Positions 8,040-17,500 of a stretch of DNA of 64,000 bases are shown here, in pieces (the stretch's first letter is position 1; each line of letters opens with the position of its first letter). The stretch is from CAYUQT01 sp964596165. Its GTDB lineage: Bacteria; Planctomycetota; Phycisphaerae; UBA1845; JAFGLZ01. Both the position numbers and the translations under genes were made by a program. The stretch is taken from NCBI GenBank assembly GCA_964596165.1, contig CAZQTW010000003.1, positions 1 through 64,000 of the forward strand, written 5' to 3'. Below the pieces are notes generated by a model. That model was not told the DNA's origin, did no database searches, and saw only the letters and a program-made list of their open reading frames with translations.

Positions 8040-10001
8040 ATGTTGTCACGCGCTCTGTTCGTGGTTTTTTTCCTGGGAGCGGCAGGGCAGGCCGGCCTCT
8101 GGTGGCCCGAAGCGGATCATCCGGGTCCCGACGCCAACAGTCTGCCGACCTGGCTCAAGACAGGGAAAGTGTGCTTCTCGCGATGGGATGGGGGGCGAAT
8201 CGAGGCGGCCAAGGGGTTTCTTTCGGGCTGGGCCTTTTTCAACCCTCCGTGGCCGGACATCGTTGATGCGACTGTCCGCTGGTACGATCTCGACACGGTC
8301 GACCTGGCCGTCCGGATGGGCTACAACTTCGTTTGGCTCACGATGAGCAACGGGTTTTCGGTCGAACAGGAGAGCGGTCACTGGCGGGTGCTGAAACGGT
8401 ACGTGGACGAATGTCACCGTCGAGGCATCAAGGTGGCGGCCTATCAGTCGCTGACGAACATGTTCGTGGACGACATGTTTGTTCGTGTGCCGGAGTCAAA
8501 AGGTTGGCAACTCCTGGGGCCCGACGGGCAGCCCGTGCCCTACGGCGCGGCATGGTACAAGAAGATGGGGCGTGTCACGCGCGTCCTGGCCGACGTCAGC
8601 CGGCCGGAGTGGCGGACCTACCTCAAGCGACGCATTGATGCGGCGATTGACCTGGGTTTCGACGCGTTGGAATGGGACAACGTAACCTATTCCATTGGGG
8701 GCGACCAACGGTCCAGGGATCGCTATGCGCAATTCCTGTCAAACAACCGATTCCAGGACAACCCCGATCTCCGCATTCTCTATCAGCACGAGGAACTGCG
8801 GCGCGTTTTTCGAGAGCTGTTGGATCACGCGCGCAAGCGCAAGCCGGACATGGTTACGTTCTGCAACCTCCACCGTTCGACCTTCACCGTCGGTCGGGCA
8901 ACGACGGTCCTGACGACCGAGGATGGTAAGGAACCAGGCTATTACGACACCGCAGCCAACCGGCCTTCGGGCCAAGGGGATATCAAGGACGCCGACATGA
9001 GGGACGACGTGAAGCCCGTATACGTGGATGAGCCGGTCGATATCGCGGGCGAGTCGTTCAAACCTGAACGACTTCGGTCGAACCTTGGGCTGCTGCGATG
9101 CCTGAAAGGCCTTAGCGAGGGGTGGAAGCCGATTCTCGTGGAATACGGGGGGCGGCGGAAGGGCGATCGGTTTCTGAATCAGATGCCGCCGTTGGCATTT
9201 CAACTGTCTGTGGGAGAGTGCAATGCGGCCCTGTGCGGTTTCCAGGGCTTCCAGGAAGGGCGCGCATTGCTCGACCTCTACCAACGGCGACCGGAGGTCA
9301 TGCGGATCGTAGACGCGGCGGCTGAGGCCCATCGATTCGTGAAGGAGCACGCCCAGGAGATCGTCGGTGCCGAGTATGTGGCCGACGTCGCGATCGTCCT
9401 GGACGCCCGAGTTCAGGGGGCGGCTCTGTGTGATCGGCTGGCAAAGAGCAACGTGCAGTACGACGTACTCTTTGAGGACCGCATCCGACTGGACGTGCTC
9501 AAGAGGTATCAGCGCGTAGTGGTTCTTGATGCCCAGTTGCTCTCCGACGTTGCTGTGGGCGCGCTGGTCGCGTATGCCGAGCAGGGCGGACGGTTGATGG
9601 TCACCGGCAACAGCGGTGCGATGACCGAGTGGGGGCAATTGCGGGCCGACAACCCGCTGGCAAGGCCGGGGCGGTACACCTATTTCGGAAAGGACGCCGA
9701 TGAAGGCGAGCTGGTCAGGCTACTGCTTGACGGTGTCAGACCGTCGTTCGACGTCGTGGGCTGTCCGTATGTGCTGTTTGTGTTGACGCGCAGCAAGGAC
9801 GCCGCGTCCGGCACATTCACGGCCCACCTGTTGAACTACCACAAGCGGCCGCTGAAGGACGTTCGCGTACGGTGCTCGGGGCACAAGCCGGCGCGGATAG
9901 CCTCGATGACACCCGGATGCGATGTGATCCGGCCCGGGTCCGCGCCATTCGAGTGGGTGATTTCGTCGCTGGGGCTGTACTCGATAGTGGTCGTCGAGTG
10001 A
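8040..10001 (+). CDS. Secreted glycosidase-like TIM-barrel protein
   Basis: About 653 residues from ATG 8040, which has GGAG nine bases upstream and gives a clean signal peptide (MLSRALFVVFFLGAAGQAG). A GTG at 8007 overlapping the moxR stop would add 11 residues. The first half reads as a TIM barrel: GYNFVWLTMS, GIKVAAYQSLTN, and GFDALEWDNVTY, whose acidic residues could be catalytic. The second half (about 450-560) resembles the GATase-like trimerisation domain of beta-galactosidases (RVVVLDAQLLSDVAVGALVA, GGRLMVTGNSG), and a beta-rich tail follows. This order resembles GH42-like or uncharacterised glycosidases, but no family can be named with certainty and the substrate is unknown. Confidence 0.7.
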   Translation: MLSRALFVVFFLGAAGQAGLWWPEADHPGPDANSLPTWLKTGKVCFSRWDGGRIEAAKGFLSGWAFFNPPWPDIVDATVRWYDLDTVDLAVRMGYNFVWLTMSNGFSVEQESGHWRVLKRYVDECHRRGIKVAAYQSLTNMFVDDMFVRVPESKGWQLLGPDGQPVPYGAAWYKKMGRVTRVLADVSRPEWRTYLKRRIDAAIDLGFDALEWDNVTYSIGGDQRSRDRYAQFLSNNRFQDNPDLRILYQHEELRRVFRELLDHARKRKPDMVTFCNLHRSTFTVGRATTVLTTEDGKEPGYYDTAANRPSGQGDIKDADMRDDVKPVYVDEPVDIAGESFKPERLRSNLGLLRCLKGLSEGWKPILVEYGGRRKGDRFLNQMPPLAFQLSVGECNAALCGFQGFQEGRALLDLYQRRPEVMRIVDAAAEAHRFVKEHAQEIVGAEYVADVAIVLDARVQGAALCDRLAKSNVQYDVLFEDRIRLDVLKRYQRVVVLDAQLLSDVAVGALVAYAEQGGRLMVTGNSGAMTEWGQLRADNPLARPGRYTYFGKDADEGELVRLLLDGVRPSFDVVGCPYVLFVLTRSKDAASGTFTAHLLNYHKRPLKDVRVRCSGHKPARIASMTPGCDVIRPGSAPFEWVISSLGLYSIVVVE

Positions 10002-10037
10002 GGGTGTGTCGTCCGTTTACCTTTCGCATTCACCGAG

Positions 10038-10057
10038 CCGCCGTAGCCTCGCGGCGG
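10038..10057. terminator. Weak hairpin between convergent genes
   Basis: CCGCCG and CGGCGG form a six-base-pair stem with an eight-base loop in the 133-base gap between the convergent glycosidase-like and GDPD genes. There is no T-tract, so factor-independent termination is only a possibility. Confidence 0.25.
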
Positions 10058-10134
10058 TCGACCTTGCTGAGGACGGCGATGCTCGGCGAGGAGGTATGGC
10101 GTGTTTCAGACCGGGGGCCGATGGGTCGTGCCAA

Positions 10135-10950
10135 TCAAAGGGGGCTGGGCTTCCTTGTCCACAGCCGACGCACTTCGATGGGATGGTTCGTGCAGATGAT
10201 GTCGACGCCCGCTTGACGGGCTTGGTTGCAGAGGTCCCAGAGTCTTGGGCCCGCCGGCATGCCCCAGTCCCAGAGCCAGACACGCTTGCCGCGTGCGTGT
10301 GCCCGTCCGACTTGCTCGGCCGTGGGGACAAAGTCGACGGACAGGTCATCGAAGAAGGGGTTGGCGATTGCCTCGGCCAGGTCGGCCCGGCGCACCACAC
10401 CCGCGCCGGTCTTGATTCGGGGATTGGCCTTTTTGAACCTTTCGGCGGACTCCGCGGGCATCTCGTAGGGAATGACCTGATCGAACATATCGTACTGCTC
10501 GACCAGGCGGACGATGTTCTTTTCGATATCCGGGCTGAGCCGTTTCATGTTCACGGCGATAATGACGGGTCTTCGTTGGCGTTCCTTGACGAGTTTGAGG
10601 ACTTCCTCGAGCGTCGGGATCTTGAGCCCCGCATAGCACGGATGGAACCAGGCTCCTGCATCCAGCGTCTTGAGTTCGGCCAGTGTCATGTGAGTCACGT
10701 TGCCCTTGCCGTTGGTTGTCCGATTGACGGTCTGGTCGTGAATGACCACGACGTGGCCGTCGCGGGTTTGGTGGACGTCGAGTTCCAGTGAAAACCCGAG
10801 TTCCAACGCGGCGGCGAAGGCAGGCAGGGTGTTCTCCGGCGCGTCGGTCATCAGTCCGCGATGAGCGAGCAGGATCGGCTCGGCGCATGGCGGTGGGGAG
10901 CCGCCGAGCCACTGCGCTGCCCCCAGGACCATCAGAAGGGTAGTATTCAT
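10135..10950 (-). CDS. Glycerophosphodiester phosphodiesterase, secreted (copy 1)
   Basis: 271 residues with an N-terminal signal peptide (MNTTLLMVLGAAQWLGG). The GDPD catalytic pattern is intact: LLAHRGL near residue 27 (His-Arg), APENT, then ELDVHQTRDGHVVVIHD with the Glu-x-Asp metal ligands and the second catalytic His. GDPDs hydrolyse glycerophosphodiesters to glycerol-3-phosphate and an alcohol, normally for phosphate or carbon scavenging. The neighbouring gene (11077-11886) is a close paralogue in the same orientation, so this is a tandem duplication. In the present block of sugar-oxidising enzymes, a substrate other than phospholipid headgroups is possible, since some secreted GDPD-fold proteins act on sugar-containing esters. 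Confidence 0.9.
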   Translation of the reverse strand: MNTTLLMVLGAAQWLGGSPPPCAEPILLAHRGLMTDAPENTLPAFAAALELGFSLELDVHQTRDGHVVVIHDQTVNRTTNGKGNVTHMTLAELKTLDAGAWFHPCYAGLKIPTLEEVLKLVKERQRRPVIIAVNMKRLSPDIEKNIVRLVEQYDMFDQVIPYEMPAESAERFKKANPRIKTGAGVVRRADLAEAIANPFFDDLSVDFVPTAEQVGRAHARGKRVWLWDWGMPAGPRLWDLCNQARQAGVDIICTNHPIEVRRLWTRKPSPL

Positions 10951-11076
10951 CGGGCGCCATCCCTCCTCCCTGTGTAACGGTCGTGAGCCAACCCTACCTC
11001 AGGCCGTCGTTGCCGGAACGGACCGTCATCACCCACCCCGGGGCGAGGAATGGGTTGGTCGACGTCCTCGGCCGCT

Positions 11077-11886
11077 TCAGCGGGTTGTGGGTTTCGGCAT
11101 CCACAGCTTGCGGACGTCGAGCGGGTGGTTGGTGCATACACCGTCGACGCCGGCCTGTCGAGCCAGATTGCAGTAGTCCCAGAGCTTCCGGTCCGGGGGC
11201 ATGGCCCAATCCCACAACCAGACTCGCTTGCCTCGGGCATGGGCGAGTCTGACCTCCTCGGCGGTGGGAATCGCGTGAAGCCACAGATCGTCGTACGCGG
11301 GGTCTTCCAAGAATGCCTTGAACCGTTCGTGTTTTCCCACCGAGGCGCAGGTTTTTATCCTCGGGTTGGCCTTCCTGAATCGAGCGGCCGCATCGGCCGA
11401 CAAGTCGAAAGCGAAGAGGTTGTCGAAAAGGTCGTACTGCTCGACCAGCCTGGCGACCTTCTCCTCTCCGCCGGGGCCGAGTTTTTTGACGTGGAGGGCG
11501 ATGATGGTGTGAGGCCGTTGTCTGTCTTTCACGAGCTTGAAGACTTCCTCAAGGGTGGGGATTCTTGACCCGGCAAAGGCGGGGTGAAACCAGCGTCCCG
11601 CGTCGAGGGCGCGTATCTCGCTCAGGGTCATCTGCGCGACGGTACCCTTGCCGTTCGTCGTGCGGTTCACCGACGGATCGTGAATGACGACCAGATGGCC
11701 GTCGCGGGTTTGCCAGACATCGACTTCGATGGAGAATCCCAATTCGATCGCCGCGGCGAACGCCGGCAGGGTGTTCTCCGGGGCATCCGCCATCAACCCC
11801 CGATGGGCCAACAGGAGCGGTTCGGGCGAGGGCGCAATGGCGGCGCCGCTTGCGGACGCGGCGAGCAGCGGCAGGAGTCTCAGCAT
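11077..11886 (-). CDS. Glycerophosphodiester phosphodiesterase, secreted (copy 2)
   Basis: 269 residues, with signal peptide MLRLLPLLAASASGA and an AAGGAGG ribosome-binding site about ten bases before the ATG. The catalytic set is intact: LLAHRGLMADAPENTLPAF and EVDVWQTRDGHLVVIHD. It aligns almost without gaps with the downstream copy (10135-10950) through shared segments such as NPRIKT, HARGKRVWLWDW and CTNHP. The two diverge most around residues 150-190, which could mean different substrates. Confidence 0.9.
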   Translation of the reverse strand: MLRLLPLLAASASGAAIAPSPEPLLLAHRGLMADAPENTLPAFAAAIELGFSIEVDVWQTRDGHLVVIHDPSVNRTTNGKGTVAQMTLSEIRALDAGRWFHPAFAGSRIPTLEEVFKLVKDRQRPHTIIALHVKKLGPGGEEKVARLVEQYDLFDNLFAFDLSADAAARFRKANPRIKTCASVGKHERFKAFLEDPAYDDLWLHAIPTAEEVRLAHARGKRVWLWDWAMPPDRKLWDYCNLARQAGVDGVCTNHPLDVRKLWMPKPTTR

Positions 11887-11902
11887 GATGGGGTGTCCTC
11901 CT

Positions 11903-12874
11903 TTACGTAACGTCTTTCGGTTTGACTCTGGCCCAGCCGGGCTCGCTGACCGGTTTGTGCCCCGGCGGATGCGGTTCGACCAGCTTTCCGTATAACTCGG
12001 GGCGCCGGGCTCTGAGGTATCGGCGGCCCGAGGACATCTCCAGCTTTTCGGGCGTCAGAAGGCCGACGACGACGTCGTCCTCCAAGGCATTTGACTCGAC
12101 CAGGATCTCGCCGAACGGGTCCAGGATCATGGCGAGCCCCGGCTTGATCGTATCGTAGTCGACGCCGATCGGGTTCGTGAAGACGATATACACGCCGTTT
12201 TCATACGCTCGAGTGGGCAGCCATCGCATCAGCCAGGCGCGTCCCTTGGGTCCGAGGAACTCCTGTCGGCAGCGAACGGGGTCGCGCCGGCGGTTGTCCC
12301 ACACCTCGCGTGGGATCTTGCCGCGGCCGGGCATCGGCGAATCGGTGCCGCAGGTTACGTGGGGGGCGAAGATGATCTCAGCGCCCATCATCGTCGTGAT
12401 TCGTACGTTCTCCGGCAGATTGTTGTCGTAGCAGATCAGGACGCCGCATTTGCAGCCTTCGAGGTCAAAGACCGTGTAGGAATCGCCGGGCGTTTGGTGC
12501 GGCGTGAGGAAGGTGTGCAGCTTGCGATGTTTGGCGATGAATCCCTGGGGGCCGACCGCCACGTACGTATTGTGCAGCCTGTCGGCGTCGATTTCGACCA
12601 GGCCCGCAAGGATCGGCACGCGGAACTCTCTGGAGATGTCGATCAATCGTTTGATGCCGGGGCCGTCGGGGATCGGTTCCGCGAGGGCCACAAGGTCTTG
12701 TTTGGACAGGGCCTGAACGAACGTGTAGCCGATGAGGCAGCCTTCGTGGAAGCTGACGATTTCGGCGCCCTTGTCCACGGCTTGGCGTGTCAGGTCACGG
12801 ATGCGCGACAGGTTGTATTCCTTGTCGGCATCCCGGCATTCAAATTGTGCGGCACCGATACGGATGTCTCGCAT
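11903..12874 (-). CDS. Nitrilase-superfamily carbon-nitrogen hydrolase
   Basis: 323 residues from the ATG at 12874 (MRDIRIGAAQFECRD), preceded by GGGAAAAGG; the frame extends 13 codons further upstream without support. The Glu-Lys-Cys catalytic triad of the superfamily is visible: Glu in EIVSFHEGCLIGY, Lys in AKHRKLHTF, and Cys in CGVLICYDNNLPENVR. Members hydrolyse nitriles, amides or N-carbamoyl compounds. The gene begins a minus-strand run that continues into the GDPD copies with only 16 bases between, so they are probably co-transcribed. The substrate is unknown; an amide or carbamoyl derivative fits the neighbouring amidohydrolase-fold genes. Confidence 0.88.
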   Translation of the reverse strand: MRDIRIGAAQFECRDADKEYNLSRIRDLTRQAVDKGAEIVSFHEGCLIGYTFVQALSKQDLVALAEPIPDGPGIKRLIDISREFRVPILAGLVEIDADRLHNTYVAVGPQGFIAKHRKLHTFLTPHQTPGDSYTVFDLEGCKCGVLICYDNNLPENVRITTMMGAEIIFAPHVTCGTDSPMPGRGKIPREVWDNRRRDPVRCRQEFLGPKGRAWLMRWLPTRAYENGVYIVFTNPIGVDYDTIKPGLAMILDPFGEILVESNALEDDVVVGLLTPEKLEMSSGRRYLRARRPELYGKLVEPHPPGHKPVSEPGWARVKPKDVT

Positions 12875-13064
12875 GACCAGCCTTTTCCCGCAACTGCGGT
12901 TGCTTGATGTCAAGAGAACAGAAACCCATACGGGACGACAGGAAAGGATAGGGGGTTTTGGGGATAGGGTCCAGCATGAGACGCGCGATGACGGCCGGGC
13001 GTTGTCGTGGGCACGTTCGGATGGTTGCTTCGATCACTGTCCATGCACTTACGGGTCACCGCGC

Positions 13065-13820
13065 TCACTCGTCCAGACCCAACAGCCGTTCGGCATTTTT
13101 CGAGGCGATGGCCTTTCGTTGTCGATCGCCTATATCCGCGTGATCGAGCTTGGCCACGTTGCAGGCCGGGTAGTTGAGCAGGGCGCCGGTGCCGAACAGG
13201 ATGCGATCGGGACCGACGGCGCCAACGAGACTTGCCACGCTGTTGAAGCCCTGAAGACACGAGATTTCGAAGAACACGTTCGGGCTTCGTCGCATTAGGC
13301 GCACCACGGCCTGGTACTCAATGAGGTAGTTCGGGCCGCTCAGGATGAACTGGGTCCTGGGGTGTCGCTCGATGACCAGGGCGATGGAGTCGACGGGTAT
13401 GGCCGGGAATCGCCAGTTCATCATGGGCCGCGTGGGGAGCATCAGGGGGATGCGGCAGTCGGCAGCGGTCGTGCAGATCTCATCGACAAACGCATCGTCG
13501 AGGCGGTAGCTGTGAAACGTGGGGTAGAGCCGAACGGATCGCATGCCGGCGTCGAGCAGTTTTCGCAGCATGTCTTGGTTGCCGCCGAGGAACGGACTGA
13601 TCGTCGCGGTCGCCACGAGGCGATCGGGATGGGCCGCGACCGCGGCGAGGGTTTCGTCGTTTCCCTCTCGCCAGTCGACGAAGAGACCGCGCAGGCTCAT
13701 GCATGCGGCGCGTTCAATGCCGTGGCGGTCCATCAGACGCAGCAGGTCGTCGACGGACGTATGGTGGAGGTCCCAATAGGGCCAGTGACCGAAGCACGCG
13801 TTGACGTCGAAGCGGTTCAT
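13065..13820 (-). CDS. Amidohydrolase-fold protein lacking canonical metal ligands
   Basis: 251 residues. The start is ATG 13820, which overlaps the stop of the upstream amidohydrolase gene as ATGA, a sign of translational coupling; upstream in-frame sequence is shadow. The barrel layout matches Amidohydrolase_2 proteins (SPFLGGNQDMLRKLLDAGMR, RILFGTGALLNYP, a C-terminal NAERLLGL helix). However, the N-terminal DxHxH is replaced by FDVNACFGHWPYW, and the late Asp of FGTD is Gly (FGTG). It therefore probably does not bind metal in the usual way. It may be a non-catalytic partner of the neighbouring enzyme or use a different mechanism. Confidence 0.8.
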   Translation of the reverse strand: MNRFDVNACFGHWPYWDLHHTSVDDLLRLMDRHGIERAACMSLRGLFVDWREGNDETLAAVAAHPDRLVATATISPFLGGNQDMLRKLLDAGMRSVRLYPTFHSYRLDDAFVDEICTTAADCRIPLMLPTRPMMNWRFPAIPVDSIALVIERHPRTQFILSGPNYLIEYQAVVRLMRRSPNVFFEISCLQGFNSVASLVGAVGPDRILFGTGALLNYPACNVAKLDHADIGDRQRKAIASKNAERLLGLDE

Positions 13821-14551
13821 TTCAGCCCCAATATGCGAACGTAGTTGTCGCCCAGAATCAGCTTCTTCGCCCGTTCGTCGATCTCGGCGCCGGTGACCTT
13901 GGCGACCTGGGTGTACGGATCGAGGAGCGGCATATCCGTTCCGAAGACGATCTTTTCGGGTCCGAGTTCGGCGACGGCGAATTCCAGCATCCCGTTGTCG
14001 ATCTGCGACGTGGCCGTATCGAGCAGCAAGTTGGCGTGTTTCCTTGCCACCGCGACGGCCCGGTGCCAGTCGCCGTGGGCATAGGGTTGTCCGCCCATAT
14101 GGGCCATGACCAGCGGTGCCTGCGGCACGTGGGTCATCAGATAGTCGCATTCATCGGGCGTGCTATGGGCGAGGACCGGCATGCCGAGTTCGGCGGCCGC
14201 CTCGAGAAGGGGGAACGTCGCGGGCTCGGCGAAGCTTGCTTCCGGGTGTGAGTAGGTCTTTACGAGGCGCATGCCGTACTGTTCGCGGCAGCGCCGGAGT
14301 TCGTCGACCGCCCGTTGACCCAACCTCGGCGTCGGCACGGACACATACCCGATCAGGCGATCCGGGTGTTTGGCCAGTTCCTTGGCGAGCCGGTCGTTGC
14401 CTTCGCGCATGTCATAGAACAGGGCATCGGTGTCGGTGACGAACAGCTTGTCGAAACCGGCGGCGTCGGCCTGTCGGAGCAGGAAGTCGGCGTCCGCCGA
14501 CATGTGAAAGAAGGAGCCGATGCCGATGTGGACGTGGGCGTCGATGATCAT
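13817..14551 (-). CDS. Metal-dependent amidohydrolase (Amidohydrolase_2 family)
   Basis: 244 residues starting MIIDAHVHIG, with the DxHxH metal-binding motif at residues 4-8, a His pair region (APLVMAHMGG) and the late catalytic Asp in KIVFGTDMPLLDPY. These are the features of TIM-barrel hydrolases or decarboxylases acting on C-N, C-O or C-C bonds. It overlaps the following gene (13065-13820), which has the same fold but degenerate active-site residues; the two may form a heteromer. Ribosome binding is weak (GAG about eight bases upstream). The substrate is unknown. Confidence 0.88.
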   Translation of the reverse strand: MIIDAHVHIGIGSFFHMSADADFLLRQADAAGFDKLFVTDTDALFYDMREGNDRLAKELAKHPDRLIGYVSVPTPRLGQRAVDELRRCREQYGMRLVKTYSHPEASFAEPATFPLLEAAAELGMPVLAHSTPDECDYLMTHVPQAPLVMAHMGGQPYAHGDWHRAVAVARKHANLLLDTATSQIDNGMLEFAVAELGPEKIVFGTDMPLLDPYTQVAKVTGAEIDERAKKLILGDNYVRILGLK

Positions 14552-14597
14552 GGCGATACTCGCGAAGCGTGAGGTTTTCGGGGTCGATCGCTCCGTG

Positions 14598-17500
14598 CTA
14601 CCGTAGTTTCTCCACCTGCCCGATCGTCGGTTTCAACTCGTTGAGCAGGACTTCCGACAGGGCGTTCAGCTCACGACGCCAGTTGTCGACCGTCGGGCAG
14701 ACGGGGTGCCGACGACCGCGTCGCCAGTCGCCGATGAGCCAGTATCGGAGTTTGCCGTCCTCCGCGCGGAACTTGGCGCGATGTTCATTGGGGAGTTCCT
14801 CATGATCGACAAACGTCGACGGCGAGACGATGATACCCAATCCGATGTCGCCGATGACGGGTTCCTGGAAGCCCCACAGTCCGGCATACCCGCCGGCCTC
14901 GGCGAACCCTTCTTCCCGGGAGAGCTTGATGAAGCCGGGGGCCAGGATGATTTCGCCCTCGGCGCCCGTTACGGTTGCACGGATTTCCGTTTCCTGTCGT
15001 TCGGCGTAGATCAGGCACTGCAGGCGGACCTTAATGTCGGGCTTTGTCGGCACGACGTTTTCGGCCAGGATTTCGACCGCCGCACGGATCGGACCCGCCG
15101 TCACCTGCTTTTTGGTGAACGTGACGTTGCCCTTGCCGGCGGGATTCTGCACGAGGTACGCCCGATCGTCGAGGTAAAGCGTCAGGCCGCCCAGTCCGGA
15201 CGTTTCCTTGACGTTCAGCGCGTCGATGCCCCAGCTCACCTCGTCATGATAGCTCTGCTTTCCGATCGTCGGGTAGATCAAGCCATCGACCTTCTTGCCG
15301 AAGAAATCGAATTGGCCCCAATACGCGCGATACGCGCACCGATTGGACTCCCAACCGATGTTCGGCGGCACCCAATCCTCGGCCGTGGCCGTCTTGGCCG
15401 GGAAGGTCTTGTCCGACTTGCCGGTGGGCGAGTAGTAGAGATAGTAGGTGGCCGAGCTGTTCGCTCGGGTATCGATCAAGAAGCTCAATTCCTTTCCGAC
15501 GGTCGCATCGATCTGATCCACCTGATGGGGGATCTGCCGCCAATCGATCCACCGTTCGGGCGCGACGACGGCGCAGTTGTCGGGGTTGAAGTCGGCCGCG
15601 ACCGCCCGGATCGCGCTCACCGCGATGGTTACGGGGTAGTCATCCCGCTGCGGCTGAGCGCTGTTGTCGAACGTGAGCGCGATGCGGTGGGTGAATTGTC
15701 CGAAGGTTTTTCCATCTTCCGGCTTTGCCCTTGGCGTCAGTTCCTTGACGAGGATTTCCGCGGCGGCTTTGTAGTCGCCTGAGGCGTAGCGCGATTCGAG
15801 TGTGGACCATGCCGCGTGTTGCCCATGGGCTTTCTTGAGGCTGTACAGGAGTCGATCCCTGAGGAGGTCGACGTAAAGCCGGGCGCCGGCGGGCGTCTTG
15901 CGCATTCGTTCGCCGAGCCGGGTGACCGGCATCCAGGATTCCAGCTTTTCCAGGAAGAATGTCTCAACCGGGTCGCGGGTCCGGTCGGCCGAGCCGCCGG
16001 ACAGCGCGGCCTTGGCGGCGTCGATGAAGGCCTGGCTGTCCGCCAATGCCTCGACGAGCATCGGCTTGTAGAATTGGGTCAGCTTTTCCCAATCGAGTTC
16101 GACGTCCTTCCGTTCACCTTGGCCCATGTTCCAAGAGAACTCGGATTTGCCGTCGGCATCGAGATCCAGTTCGCGACGGTCGAATGTGCCGTCCTTGTTT
16201 TCGTCGACGTAGGTGATTTTGGCATCGGGCTTGCCGTCGAGGTCATAGTCGATCATGAGCCAGCCTTCGTTGGCCCCGCGGAGGTGCAGCCGTCGGTCGG
16301 CCGGATCGTAGTAGAGCCGCATCGGCGCGACGGGCGTCATGCTGACCTCATTGCGTTTGTTCAGGGCGCTGCACGGCGGACCGCCGATCTGTGGGAAGTG
16401 TTGGGACGATCGAGCGATCACGCCTTCCCATCGTTCCCACGGATCGCGGTTCACGTCGCCTTCCGTGTTGGCGTTCATTTCGTCCCAGGTCAACACCTGT
16501 CGCGCCCATTGTGCCTGCTGGGCGAACGGTTGTGCATGCTCGCGACGGATCCATTTGCCGGTTGGGATGCCGCGGAGCTTGGTCGACTCGGTCATCTCCT
16601 CGGGCAGCACCAGGTCGGACATCTCCGGATTGTCTTTCTTCAAGTATTTAATGCCCGGGGCAATCGACGTGATCGAGAACTCGTAGTCGTGGGTTCGGCG
16701 GCCGTAGGCATCGTCGTCGGCGTCGAAGCTGTATCGCACCGCCTGAACGCGGTTCGCCCGGCCTTCGTACCGTATGACCACCTCGCTGCACAGGTCACCG
16801 TCGGGGTCGTAGAATGTGAAGGGGTTCTCGAAGGCCGGCGTCCATTCGTTTTCGCCCTCGCGAAGACCAAAGGCGACAAACTGCTCCACGCCGCTGAAGT
16901 GGCAACGGTACTGGCAGAGCGTCTGGTTGTAGGTGTAGCTGACGTCGTACCATAGCAGATTGTCGTCGCCGTCGTCGCGGCCCCACCAGACGTAGAGCAC
17001 GTTCTTTCCGAAGAAGGGGTGTTCGGAGACGAAGAAGTAGAACCCCATCTCGTCGAGGTCGTTGTCGCCGTCGTTGTCCTGGTAGTCAAGCACGACGTCG
17101 ACGACGCCATCGGCGTTCCAATCGGCGACATACAGGTCGCTGTCCAGGTCCGGGCCCTTGTCGTGGTCCATATCGCCGTCCTCGTCGATCACTCGGACGA
17201 GCACGGGGCGGGTGTGGGGCATATGGCGCGGACTCGGGTCGATGAACCATACCTCGTCGTTCTTGCCGTCGTTGTTGCGATCGATGAAGAAGTATTGCAG
17301 CGATTTGCCCGCCTTGACCTTGGCGACCATGGCCGGGTCAAGCTTGACGGCGTCGCCGAAGACCCGTTCGAATGCCTTCTGCTTGGCGTTCTGAGCATGG
17401 GCAGCGCTTGCCAGACTTAGTGCCAAGCCCAGTGAAGCAGCGGCCAGATACGGTCTGGGCCATTGCGTGCCCGAAGATGACAGAGCCGAGCGGCGCAAGC

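Noticed and set aside
14706..17131. Long frames opposite the DUF4861-type gene
   Set aside because: All are shadows of a well-supported sense gene.
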